A stretch of 64,000 bases of DNA from assembly GCA_003952965.2 (NCBI GenBank), contig CM025853.1, positions 231,594-295,593 of the forward strand, in the 5' to 3' direction. Position numbers and translations under genes: made by a program. Below, one piece after another: positions 36,125 to 47,870 of the stretch. Source of the stretch: Morella rubra (lineage: Eukaryota; Streptophyta; Magnoliopsida; Fagales; Myricaceae). The notes below the pieces were generated by a model. The model was not told the origin of the DNA. It made no database searches and worked only from the letters and a program-made list of their open reading frames with translations. The stretch's first letter is position 1; every line of letters begins with the position of its first letter.

Positions 36125-37851
36125 CACAGGACGATGTCATGCCAGCGGGAAGGAAATGTCTTTGGTGCGATTCATCAGTTCAAGCCGAGAGTAGTCCTAT
36201 ACAATAGCACTGTCCTTCACTTAGGGATAGTAACGAATTACGTCCCCTAGCACAGCTAGTCCAGTAGGCACCCAAAGTAGTTATGCGTGTAAGTATCTTA
36301 CCACATCAATCAAAATTAAATTTTATGACTTTTAAATTTCTATGCTTAACTAAATTTTAAATTTATTGTTCTTCATTTGTAGTGGCGTTAGAATCAAACA
36401 CGTTCGAGGTAGTACGCGTGGGATTACCTTACTCAAGGCTCTACTAGAGGAAAGCTGACTGTCCATATCCCTGATGGACGTACGGGCGGTGATGACAAGG
36501 CGTCCTCAATGCTCTCAAGTCATATTGGTGCGCTTGTTCGGCAATATATCCCATTTGAGATGAGTAAGTGGAAGGAGGTTCCCGAAGGTTAAATTGTATG
36601 TGATGAACTGAGTGTTGGTAAGTATAATTTATTAAATTTTAATTGTTGAAACTTTTTTGCGTTTCTAACTGTTATATATGTTAAGGATGACTTCCAACTA
36701 GATTACGACCAAGTCGAGGATCGCATTACTGTGACGTCTACTATGAACACAGCATACAGGACACACAAAATAGAATGTTCCAGCATTACTCGGTGTTCAA
36801 TTCCAAAGAAGAGGCGTTAGAGCACCTGTATCCCAATATGAACAAGGAAGAATGGACTGTGTTTGTGATTTATTTGCAAGCGAGGAATTTCAGGTTAAAC
36901 ATTTTTATTCCATCCTGAATGTTTATTTTATTTTATTATTAATTGTGGTAACAACTATAAATGTACAATACAGAGAGGAGTGCAATCAACAAGAGAATAG
37001 AGCTAAGCTGAAGATTGTACACACATCGGGAGCGAGGTCTTTCCAACGCGTGAGAGCGTTGTTAAGTAAGTAATAAATTTAAATTTTATTATTTATTATT
37101 TAAATAAATGACTTAAGTATTTTAATATGCATGTTTTATATTTCTTTTGGTATACAGAAAAATTCAAAATCAGATGAGATTAGTTTTCCATTGCTTTATA
37201 AAAAGACACATACTAATAAGGATGGCATGTGGACATCAGAAGATGCACGAGAAATTTTGTAAGTTGTAACGTTATATTTAATGATGCATTTGTGTGCATT
37301 TATGTTTCATATGTGCTAGTTTTTATCTTCTTTTCTAATTTTGTAGGAAAAAATGGAGGCGTTACAGTTATAGCATGAGTCAGAGGGAAAGTCATACACC
37401 GAAGTGGAGATCTTCCTGAGGTGTTGGGACGAAAGCGGGTTACGTGCGAGGTTTAGGCCGTTCAGTACGGTCTGTTGGATCATCTTCATCAGCATCGTCC
37501 GTTGATTTGTCCGGAGGTTGGAGGAGGCCAGATTACAGATTGAGGAGATAGGGCTAGACAGTTGGAATATGAAGCGCTTCTTGTCAAGCGGTCAGATATG
37601 GAGCAACGATGCGAGAGCATCTGCAAATGATGGAGGAGCAGCAACGGAAGAAAGACGAAAAGCTGATGCAGATGATGGCAAAGCAATAACGGAAAAAAGA
37701 CGAAGAGCATCGGAAGATGATGGAAGAGCAACAAAGGAGCCTAGTGGAACAAAAAAAACAGAGGATGCAACTAATGGCGGAGCAGATGCGTGAGCAACTG
37801 ATGGAGCAGATCAGACAGCTGCAATCTCGTTCGACACCCAAACAAAATTTG
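36125..37851 (+). pseudogene. TNPA-like CACTA protein (Transposase_24 type), copy B
   Basis: This copy shows the beginning missing at the window start: after a CACAG acceptor (about 36129) it reads DDVMPAGRKCLW. Further pieces are RGSTRGITLLKALL (about 36398-36440), DGRTGGDDKASSML plus SSHIGALVRQYIPFEMSKWKE, DDFQLDYDQVEDRITVTSTMNTAYRTHK (from 36686), NRAKLKIVHTSGARSFQRVRALL, KKTHTNKDGMWTSEDARE, and a Gln/Met-rich coiled coil to 37851. At least six exons are suggested by GT...AG borders at nearly the same places as copy A. Single-base gaps and stops occur at positions different from those in copy A. Confidence 0.78.
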
Positions 37852-38029
37852 GGTAGACTTATATATTTTTACTAGTTTGTCAGTACTTATCAATTACATA
37901 TTTTATTTACTTTTAATAACGATTGCATATTTGTAGATATTTTATTATATTATGAGCATTGAATATCTTTCGATTTATATTATTCATAAATTATTTTTTA
38001 AATTTTAATTAAATTAATTCAAATACAAA

Positions 38030-38728
38030 GAAAACTGTTCGAACGGTATCAAAGGTCGTCAAAACGGTTATTTGGCGTTGATAACGTGCGCACATATAAC
38101 TATTTGTCTGCACATATCGCGTTAAATTCATCCGTCCGCACGATTATTGTCGCGTGCAAGCAATCTTTTATTAAGCAAACGTGTGCACGATACTACGATA
38201 CGTTCGAACATGTTCAATTGAACAAGCGTCCGAACTTTATACGTCATAGTTCGAACGGATTTTGAAGGATGACAAATAAATATTTCATCATAAATGAAAA
38301 ACGGAGTGAACGTCTTTTCACAAGCGTCCGGAAGTTATGTATGGCCGTTCTAACGATGTTGTATATCCATGCACACGGATTGTACATGACAAAATTCATT
38401 TCGTCACCTTGGACAACCATTCGCATGAGCTGTCCGAACGTATGGAGAGTACGTTCGCACAGCTCATGCGAACAGATGGATTGTACTGGGCATGACGATT
38501 TTAAATTTCGTCACTATGGCATAAAACCGTTTGGACAGTTTTATAAAATGTCTGAACAGTTTAAAACAACAGAACGCCAAAATCGTCACCTAAAACTTTG
38601 GCTATCGGGCTTTAGGTGACAAACTGGATGACAACTCAGTTTTGTCAACCAAAACATCAGCTGACGAATCAACACTTTGGGTGACAAATTTCTTTTTTTA
38701 CCCCAAAGTCTTTTTTCTTGGAGCGCAA
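38030..38728. repeat. CACTA right subterminal zone, hairpin, terminus and target duplication, copy B
   Basis: The same motif array as 1845-2360, including the inverted repeat with arms 38421-38442 and 38450-38471. The end is TCTTGGAGCG at 38716-38725, followed by CAA. The terminal GGGTGACAAA hairpin is damaged here (TTTTTTTACCCC) while copy A keeps it. Confidence 0.78.
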
Positions 38729-41725
38729 GTACTATTCCTTGTTCTTACTAAAGCATGCATCAAAGTGAGTACTAAACAATTCAATCATGGAAGGGGGGAC
38801 TCGACACCCCTAAATGTTGCTCTTAAAGTAGAGTCCCCTGTGAATGATGGGAAACTCTCCTGTAATTCATCGACCATACGGACTCCACATGATCAATGTC
38901 TTTCTTGGGTCCTAACTAGTAGAGCTCCACATATGATTACCCAATCTTCTAGCAAAATATAAATAAGGAAGTCTAATTATAACACGGATCTCTGACACGG
39001 TTCATCCTTGTTTCCTCATTTGTCCTGATCAGTAGGAGTAATCGAGTGATTGGAATAAAAGCTCGATGTCGTCCACTTAAATGATAGTAATTATAAACAA
39101 ATTTAATATTATCATACTTTGATATTACGAGGTGTAGGGATCACATTTTGCTAATCTTTGATTGTAAATAAAGTCTTTGTCCCATGCTATTTATTGACTT
39201 AGGCTCCCGATAACAATAATAGCCCTAATAAACAATTTAATTTGATCACATGCTTTGAATTAATTAACTGGTGTGGGGCATCTTTTGGCCAATCTTTATT
39301 TGTTAACGAAGTCTTCGTCCCTTACAATTAATTGACTCAGTATGGTATAGCAATAATAGGGCCAATAAATATATATATATATATATATATTATCCATGCC
39401 ATTGCATCCACTTATGTTCTGCCTTTACATATTTACTTAGCTTATCTCATATCGAATGATCTGCAAAAAGAGATGTGGCATTTCTAATTACAAGTTATTA
39501 ATTACCGACATAACGTTAGATCTAGCACATGCATTTGAAGATTCGATTAAGTTTTGAACCCAACAACCTCAAATTTGTCTTTAAGTGCGTGTCTAAATTC
39601 TCCTATCAAGATACTAATTCAATAATTCTAAATAAGATATGTGAACCGTGCCATTGTACAATGGAGTGATTGACTCCTGTTAGGAAGAATATCTCTCTTA
39701 CTTATTAAAAACAAAAAAGAAACAAAGATTCGAAATCTGAAGGAGCATGCCAACCAACTCAAAGTTGTCCATAATTTAATAGCTAATTAACAAGGGGATC
39801 GTCTACCTTGGATATTGCAATACACATATTCGGTATTAGCAGGTACTGCATGCAAATGTTTTTCGACAACATTTTTTAATGCATTAACCAACATTATGGC
39901 CATTATCAGTCCAATACTCAAGAGGTACGCCTCTCAATTTAACACATATAGGAATAATCTAATTAATCTAACTTAGAACAACTCTATGCAGTTAACATTC
40001 AACCCTCTGAGGTTCTTCTTTTGAATACTTCATGAATGGCATTGTTCTTCAACACTGGGAACTCCTTCAGCACTTTTAAGGCTTCACACAGGAAAGTTGG
40101 TCTTCTAGACCAAACCACCAATGTATCTTTGTCTTCCTTATTCTTTCTCCACTCCTCTCTACATTATGTTTCAATGATGTATTTCCGTTATCTTTTCTTT
40201 CACTTATTCCTAAGAAAAGAAAAAATATTAGAAATTAGACCAAGCCAACAAAACTCGATGCCGTCCACTTGTTAGTAACTCTGACATGCCTTCATTATAT
40301 ATAAAGCTATTTAATTGATAGTAACAAACAAATTTAATATCATCATACTTTGACATTAAGAGGTGGATAGGGATCTCATTTTGGGAATTTTTTATTGTTA
40401 ATGAAGTTTTGTCCCTTACTATTTATTGACTTCATCTCCGATAACAATAATAGCCCTAATAAACAAATTAATTTGATCTCATGTTTTGAAATTACGAGGT
40501 GTAGGAAATCTTTTGGCCAATCATTTTTTGTTAAGAAGTTTCGTCCCTTACTATTAATTGACTCCATGGTATAGCAATAATAGGGCTAATTAATGAAAAA
40601 ATTTTGTACCATAAGTTGACATTACGAGGTTTAGGGAATCCTTTCTGATCAATCTTTACTGGTTAACGAAGTCCTTACTATATATATTTGACATCAGTAT
40701 GCTATAGAAAATATAATAGGGCTCCATATATATATATTATCCCATGTGATTATTCTATTCACTTATGTTATGTCTTTACATATTTCATTGGCTTATCCCA
40801 GATCAAATGATCTGCAAAGAGAGATGGAAACTCACGTGGCATTTCTAATTACAAGTTATTAATTACGGACATAACGTTAGCTAGATCTAGTACATGCAAT
40901 TGAATATTGAATTCAAGTTTTGAACCCAACAACCTCAAATTTGTCTTAAGTGCGTGTCTAATTTCTTCAATCGAGATACTAATTCAATTATTCTAAATAA
41001 GATATATGAACCGTGCCATTGTGCAAGGAAGTGCTTTATTAACTAGGAAGAACATCTCTCTTACTTATTAAAAAGAAAAGAGAAATAAAGATTACAAATC
41101 TGATGGAGCCAGCCAACCAACTCAAAGTTGTCCACTAGTTAATAGTGTACGATCCCATCATCATAAATTACGGCTCTGTCTAACTTATAGCAATACATAG
41201 GTTCAAGACACATTGACATTGTGAGGTGCTTTGGATTAATGAAATAATATATTTGGATTTCCACGTGTATCATATCATGAATGGATTAAGCCCCATTTAA
41301 CCATGTCATGTTTAATGTGACTTGTAGTACTACAGTTCATATCCAAAATAGCTTTCGCTTAATACGACCAGCGAAACTCTTTACATATGCTCAATAAAAA
41401 TGGTAGCCCTTCATGATATATATAAGGGTTAGAGACCTTTTTCGTCCTTAGGTTTTACACTCTTTTTAAAAATAGTCTTGTGTTTTTAATATGATCACCA
41501 CAAGTCTCTCGGGTTTTCCGTTTTGTCAAAAAAAGTCATTCCGTTAGTTTTAAGTCCAGTTCCCCAACGGTTATACACGTCTCCAACAATCAAGTTTCGA
41601 CACATGTACACTTCTCAAATTACGTTACGACCCGTGGCTATTGTTCTGGGTCTAGTCCCATCTGTCAAACCACTTTGAGTCGTTCTGAGTCTCAGATTAG
41701 GCGGTAGCAACAACCACGAGGTCTT
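38729..41725. repeat. Flank with R5 and R6 units (duplicate of 2518-5540)
   Basis: No gene. It holds two further copies of the chitinase-upstream repeat (about 39040-40040 and 40245-41420) and a TA microsatellite at about 39368-39391. Confidence 0.65.
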
Positions 41726-43330
41726 ACTCCTGGAGAGCCATAGCTAGAGGAGCAGCGGCCTCGCCATGATGTCGGGGCGCAACCCGCTTGGGCTGATGCT
41801 TTTATGACAAACTTAAAGGTAATGGTTGATGCTACTATTTTACCGATGCATCAGTTATGCATTGGCTTGGGGACCCATTTGACCGATATGTAGTCTCAAA
41901 TGGCGGGATTGCAGACATTTCTCACTAGCACTCAGGGCACCTTGCGTTTGATGTCGAGGAGGTTGGACGTTATTCAGGATCAGATGATTTATTATTTATA
42001 TTTGAATATGTTAAGTAAAAAAGAATATTAATTACATACCTTATTAAAAATAATTTTTTAATTACTGTTAATACGTTATTAAGAAATGAAATACCATTAT
42101 CACGTTAAAAATAAATGAGACGGGACCATTCAGACATTCTAAAAACCGTTTGCACAGTATGTCCCTCTAAACGGCAACATTTAGTAAATGGAAAATGGTG
42201 TCCTGTCAGTCGAAACAGTAAGTCCGCACAATTTCATGAATTGTATGGATGGCTAAGTGATAAAATGATATCGTTCAGTTGTATTTAAAATGGTGTCATT
42301 GGCATGTACAAATAATTTATTTTATTTATTTGTGACCATCCAAACGGTTTGCTTTAAAGATGGCGTCATTTCTTTCCTATTAAAACGGGGTCATTAGTTT
42401 AGCAAACGGATTCGTGTTCCTGTGGAGTACCGTCCAGAGGGAGACGAAATTCTTGGCTGTAACTTTTGGTGCCAAAATTTTCATGCATGGTGTTCGGATG
42501 TAACTTTTACACATCCGAACAAGTTTTACAGAGAATGAAAGTGTCAAAACCCAAAGAGTTATCATTCACTTGGCATACTCTCAAATCCTCCCCATTCCGT
42601 CATTTTTTGAGTTTCTTGTTGAGGAAGCGTCTGTAGGCTGATAAAAGGAGGTTCAAGTATACATTGAAGTAGTTTTGGGTGGATTTGGAAGTATTGTGAG
42701 ATTTGGAAACATTTTTAGGTATGGTATTTGATGATTTTTGTGGGTTTTGAGTGAAAATGTGTTGTTTTGGTTAATTTTTGATTTTTGAATGGTTTGGGTA
42801 GGTTAGAAACATGTTGGGTGTTGATTGGGTGCAAATGGTGATGTAAAACGTGTTATTTTGGGATAGAAGTCGGTCATGGATATATGGGTTGTCGAAGGAT
42901 CGATTCTTCGACAATCGCAGTCCAGACGCTTACTGTAGCCGTCCTAACGGTTAATTTGGCAATTCAAACCGTTCGGATGTTCCTCATGGTGTGTGGACAT
43001 AGCTTCACAAAACGGTTGCATTTTGGGGTTTTGGCTGTATGGACTGTTGTTAATCCGTCCAGACGGTTTTGCTTGAAGTTTACTTAATATTGGTTTTGTT
43101 TTGCATTTAGTAGCCCTTAGACCCGTTAGGGAATTTCCGCATGTTTTAATTGTTGAAAGTGCAGTAATTCCTGAATTGTCCAAGTTATGGAAAATTTGGG
43201 ATTAGATTATCTGTAATGCACGTAAATGTTTTCGTCATTGTGCATGACGTATTTAGAAATTTCGACAATAGTTCAATCTATTGTAATTTATATCCTTATT
43301 TTGTTCTAATGGTATTTTCATATTTAAACG
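41726..43330 (+). mobile_element. Internal CACTA fragment, copy B
   Basis: Duplicate of 5540-6885, but it continues: 43080-43330 ('tttagtagcccttagaccc', 'ttcctgaattgtccaagttatgg') resembles 31310-31450 of the large element, just upstream of its DUF4216. The coiled-coil ORF relic at about 41780-42000 is broken by a TAG. No element end is seen. Confidence 0.6.
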
Positions 43331-45260
43331 CTTGTGTGCTGTGAAATCCATTCATCTATACACTCATGTTTGATCCATGTCATGAGGGCAAGCAAAATTC
43401 AGAAATTCTTCCTTTCGTTTCGTCAAATTCAAAGTGTTGGGCTGCGGAGTCGCACAAATACTACTGCGTAGTCAAAGCACCTTTGAAGACATCTTGGACA
43501 TATGTGGATGGTTTCAAAGATAGAGTGGACAAGGCCCCTTTAATGACTGCTTCTATTTTTAGTTGTAATTGTAGGCTTGTTTAGCTATGTTAAATTATGT
43601 TCTGTCATTTAGTGTCTGTATAAATGATAAACCTTGACTGTGTGCTATTTAGTATTTATGTTCGAATTGGTATTTGATATTGTTGAATGGCACTTTCAGC
43701 TTATGGACCTACTTATTTATGTCAAGTAAGATCGTACTAATAAGTTACTTTCTGTTTCATGCCTCGTATATTAGCATATATATTAATGGCTATGTGCACT
43801 TATCGTTCTGTGTTTTCAAACTTCATGATAAGTATTTCGATTAAACAAAACAATAAGTGCATTAATTCATGGCTAGCGCACCCATTCTAGGGAAAAGTAG
43901 GACCAGTACGATCTAATTCTGCCCTGGAATTGGCATCGCGCGCGGGGCACCCTGGAAATTCCAAGTTCTCGCATGAGGGACGCCTTGGAAATTTGCCCCA
44001 CGCGTAAGGGTGCGCCAGCGGTCTGAAAATTGTTGGAAATCTAGCAATTTTCGCCTGAGTAGACTGGCGTGAGGGTAGCACACGCCAGTGGTCTGGAGAA
44101 GTTAGTGGCCTGAGAAACAAAATAAAAGAAAGTCAATGGCCTGAGAAACAAAATTAAAGGAAATCTTCATGTCCACGTGATTAAATTTTCACCAACGTGG
44201 GGTACTCTAAATGGAAAAGTCAGTGGCCTGAGCTAGATTGCAGAGCGGAAGGCAAACTCTTTCTTCCTCAAGCAGTGGAGGTGATGTCAGTCCTGCCTAA
44301 CATACGTGGGCTTTCCAACCTTTTCTAACGAATCCAACTCACAATAAGATCACAATGTCCTGATTGGTGATGGGTGAAATAGATGTTCTACAAGCAGCGA
44401 AGAAGACAAATACCCTACTGTGAGCTGCTGAGGTGAAAAGCTATCCTGCAAGGAGATTCATCATTCACAATCCCAATAGATATTAATTATATAGTTTATG
44501 ATCAATAGAGTTTTTAAAACCTTAATTATAAGCTAGCTGTACAACAATCCTAACCATTTGCCAAATGCATCTGTGAGAAACGAGTTTCCAGACCGATTTT
44601 GAATCCCAAGACTAGATATGAAACTCTATTCCAAACAAAGCCGTAAGGTTTCGAAAGGAAAAAGGGGATATGGGAAGGCTTGTAAGTTTTTTCATAAAAC
44701 GGGTCGGTTTGTGCTTAAGATCGGGTCAAATATTTTTAAATGATCATGATGTGGCAGCTTTAAAAACCGCTGGATCGTGGGGATTTCATCTTAACCGTTG
44801 CTCATAATTGCCCATGACATTAGAGCCAAGGACAGTAACCGAACCGCACGCCAGGTGCTCGATGCGCACACTACCAGTGAATGTAGGAATTTATTAGAAT
44901 CTCTTCTTAATGCGTCACTAACGCGTATGGAAGGGGAGGGCTGACTTAGCTAGGGAAAATTTTGTCTTTGACTCTCCCCTTTGCAAAAAGTTAAGTTACG
45001 TTACTCCAGATAATATTTGTTCGACGTCATTTTTAAAAGAAGATAAACGCAGTTAATTAAGTGTTTCCGCACTGGACAAATTAAGAATATTGTCGTTTTT
45101 GTCTTCATTCCAATTAAAGAGATAAACGCAGATTTAGAAAAAAAAAAAAGATGCATGAAATTATCAAATTTAAATAACATATATAACCAGGCCATGCCAG
45201 TACAGTACTGATCATAAAACTATTACAAAAAAGTCAAAAAATAGGCCAGAGACATGCAGT
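43331..45260. other. No recognised gene
   Basis: An open frame at 43366-43584 (72 codons) has no recognised family. 43880-44250 has GC-rich direct repeats ('ggcctgagaaacaaaat' twice, 'cgccagtggtctgg' variants), perhaps from an old repeat. Nothing else is supported. Confidence 0.3.
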
Positions 45261-45284
45261 ATTGCGCCCTTTGGTTGCGCGACG

Positions 45285-46011
45285 TCCTAGATACTGTCAC
45301 GGTAGTCGTTGGATGAGTTCGCACGGTGTCCCATGAAATTCTCCCAGTCGTAGCACTCCTCACCCGATGAACCACCGCTCCTGTCGGTGTCCTCCAGCTC
45401 ATCCCATAAGGTATCTGCGGATTCAACAGATGCAGTTTGAGCCGGCATGCATGAAAGACTATTAATATTGTTACGTACATATATAATTTAAAGAACAGTA
45501 CTTGGGCCGGTTACAAATGCATGCATGTCAAACATGCATGTAATGGATGGAGATTAAAATCGATCAGAAATTAATATACGTGTACCCACACCGTACCTCG
45601 TCCTCGTCTCTGCATGGAAGCCCTCCGAGCAGTGTTTGGGGCAGGCCGGTCCGCCACATCCCGTGTCGTCGCAATTTCCTAGGCCGAGAGGACGGCTCGG
45701 CAGGAGCGGGGAAGAGGAAGAGGATGGCTCCCTTACCCCACGTCGCGCCCTACTTGTTGTGGCAGGAGGAGAGTTTCCGCATGGACGCGTGGTAGAAACG
45801 GCCGGTGGGCTCGGTGGAATGTCAACGAGATCACTGGAGCGGGAGAGTTCATGACCGAGTACTCTAGGCTCGGACGTCGTTCTGTAGACGGACGATAGCG
45901 TCGGCGGGAAGCAGGCGTCATGGTGGGCGAAGAACGACATCCCAGACCTCTGCCCAGGTCGTCGCTGGATGATGCAGTACTGGTGCTGGCAGAGGATGTT
46001 AGCGTGGCCAT
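45285..46011 (-). CDS. Unidentified GC-rich small gene, two exons proposed
   Basis: On the minus strand an ATG at 46011 opens a Ser/Arg/Pro-rich frame (MATLTSSASTSTASSSDD...) to 45732. An overlapping frame from 46042 continues to 45554 past a possible donor (GACGAG/GTACGG at about 45590). A second exon is suggested at about 45425-45291, reading SADTLWDELEDTDRSGGSS and CYDWENF up to TAG. The exon is acidic and protein-like. The stretch 45600-46010 is markedly GC- and CpG-rich against its surroundings, which speaks for a gene or captured gene fragment. I do not recognise the family and cannot decide the frame of exon 1. Confidence 0.35.
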
Positions 46012-46339
46012 GGGGAGTTGTCGACGGTTTGAAAAACTGCACTGAGTCAATTTACTTAGAACAGTATAGGGATTCAAAGGTGTGTTTGGCAGATATAATG
46101 AAAGGTACGTACTGCGATATATATGGGGTGAAGTGGACTAATATATAGGCGCCCACCAAATACGAAAGGTTTCTGCTGCAATCTGCAGATGGCTGTAATA
46201 ATTACGAAACGTTGCAGCCGAAATCCGAAAAGGCATGATTGATAGGCGCGATCTTATACCGTTATACGTAAGGTTTCTAGGATTACGAAACATTTCAGCT
46301 GAAATCCTCGTAGGCGTGCACTCGTGCCGCGGGGTCGAG

Positions 46340-46560
46340 GAGGGGGGGGGGGGAATTCAGTCCAAAGGGGGCATGTGTTCAAACTTAGTCAAAGAACGGT
46401 CAAGATTTAAAACAATACATCTAGGATTTGTATTTGTCTCATGTCTCATTAAATGAAGTGCCAAAATCCTAGCCCTTAGATATATTGTTTTAAATCTTGA
46501 CCGTCCCTTTGATTAACTTTGAACACACCCCTTTGGACTGAATCTTTTCCCCGGAGTGTA
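46340..46560. mobile_element. Hairpin (foldback) element
   Basis: The left arm (about 46355-46429: 'attcagtccaaaggggg', 'caagatttaaaacaatacat', 'ctaggattt') and right arm (about 46463-46543) are reverse complements with few mismatches over about 75 bases, separated by about 33 bases. A G(13) run sits beside the left arm. This is typical of a MITE; no target duplication was defined. Confidence 0.7.
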
Positions 46561-47639
46561 ATTAATTATTCACTGATGATTGAATAACGCGTGTTGGCTC
46601 AGGCCTTAGTGGACGTGGACAATTTCGGCTGGAATTTTCACGGATCGTGGCGTGTGTCATTCTGTCATAGGCGTGGGTTCTAGGGGAAGAGTCAACTTGT
46701 ATTCCGGATGGGGGATGCGTACGGCAGATCCAACTAATTAACTGCAGTGCCGATTTAATAAATATCGCACACTACTAAAAAAGGGTGGGATTACGAATGG
46801 GTGCTTTTTCCAAACTCCTTCGAAAGTGGGGTCCGAATTTCAGTGTGCTGGTTATATATGTTATTTGATTCTGGTGGGGAAATTTGCTTTTTAGTGATCA
46901 CTAGGTTTTACACCCTTTTTAATTTTAGTCCTGCATTTTAATGGGTCCAAATTTTAGTCTTAATCTTTCATCCTTGAAAAATTTAGTCCTTCTGTTATTC
47001 TGCCGTGAGTCCCTTTAACGGAATGAGTTTACACGTCAGCAATACCATACACGTCACTCACTGTGCTCCACCTCAACTTTTTGGAAGTTGTCATTCTCCC
47101 CTAAACGACACCCAACAGATTTCATTTAAAATTTGTGAGACGGTACTGCGTTTGGAACAGCTCGTAGACTACCTTCCAAGGCACGGCCATGTAACGCTGC
47201 GTTTTCTCTAGGATGCAGATCCCTTTCAAGAAGGCTGCGTTTTGCTAATTAATTAGCTTAATTTTCCATTTCTATATCAGATGCATGCATGTGCAGCATT
47301 TTGCACCCCTTGCAAACCCATTAAGACAAGACGCTAGTCTTAGTGGATCTGCAAGCAGTCGGCTATGCATCAAGTCCCCTTCTAACAAACAAGATAAGAC
47401 AAAAAAGAATATAACAGCTTTTTTGATTCTGATTTGTCAAGCTAAGTGTAACTTGAACAAGATCAGGAAGCTACAAAGAATCTCCATACTACCCATGAAT
47501 TAAAATATATATATGCCCTAGTACTCCTTTCAAACTCGACTCGAAAGAGCTAAGAGGCAGGGACGACGTTCTTTCTTTTAGAGAAATCTCGAGCGTCTGC
47601 ACTCGGCAGGAAGACCTCGAGGGAAAGCGTTTCTTTTTT
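46561..47639. other. Intergenic, no gene recognised
   Basis: 46900-47020 repeats text also seen near 5260-5380. A CACTACTAAAAAA phrase at 46769 has no partner. No coding region. Confidence 0.35.
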
Positions 47640-47870
47640 GAAGGTGTTTAAAGACGTGTAGAAACAGAATGGACAGTTTCAAGATGCTGATTTTTTTCTC
47701 CGGCACTGCATGTGTCGACACATTGGTAGACTAGTGTCGACACATCGCACTGACACCCGATAGCATATTTCCAGACCACTTTTAAGGTGTCGACACATGC
47801 TGCAAATAATTTGAAAATACTGGAACGTTGCCAGCTCATTAAAATGCTCCAAAATGTCATGGATCATATA
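47640..47870 (+). repeat. Fragment of a Sirevirus-like LTR (palindrome-rich U3)
   Basis: Three GTGTCGACAC palindromes (47712-47721, 47734-47743, 47787-47796), with 'acacccgatag' and 'ggaacgttgccagctcattaaaatgctccaaaatgtc', parallel the LTR at 55396-55730 ('acccgagag', 'ggagcaacgtcaactcatccaaaagtc'). Only this piece of the LTR is present. Confidence 0.55.

Larger units (their letters stand above)
25206..38725 (+). mobile_element. Full-length CACTA (En/Spm) element, 13,520 bp, with CAA target duplications
   Basis: Left terminus CACTACAAGAAAT is at 25206. The right terminus TCTTGGAGCG at 38716-38725 differs from its inverse at two bases. CAA lies immediately outside both (25203-25205 and 38726-38728), the 3-bp duplication typical of the superfamily. 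Inside, left to right: subterminal motifs, an intact coiled-coil ORF, a PF20167-like pseudogene, a DUF4216 remnant, a second copy of the last two, a TNPA-like gene, and subterminal motifs. The TNP2 catalytic region (Transposase_21) is missing, so the element is not autonomous as seen. A second left end lies 1 kb upstream (24200), so an alternative, longer element is possible. Confidence 0.8.
36214..43078 (+). repeat. 6.9-kb duplicate of window positions 1-6885
   Basis: Starting with 'ccttcacttagggatagtaacgaatta', the order and text match the window start through the TNPA-like gene, the CACTA right end, the flank with two R units (39040-41420) and the internal CACTA fragment. Differences are a scatter of substitutions and short indels. 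The match must extend left of position 1, because the window begins inside it. The right border is about 6885 / 43078. Confidence 0.9.

Noticed and set aside
43366..43584. 72-codon open frame as a gene
   Set aside because: No recognised family, no neighbours and no duplicate to compare; left as unassigned.
45554..46042. The whole 162-codon minus-strand frame as a finished protein
   Set aside because: A competing frame starts at an ATG at 46011, and a donor inside suggests splicing. I could not decide the frame, so only a low-confidence gene is listed.
46769..46790. CACTACTAAAAAAG as a CACTA terminus
   Set aside because: No inverse partner, no subterminal array and no transposon gene nearby.
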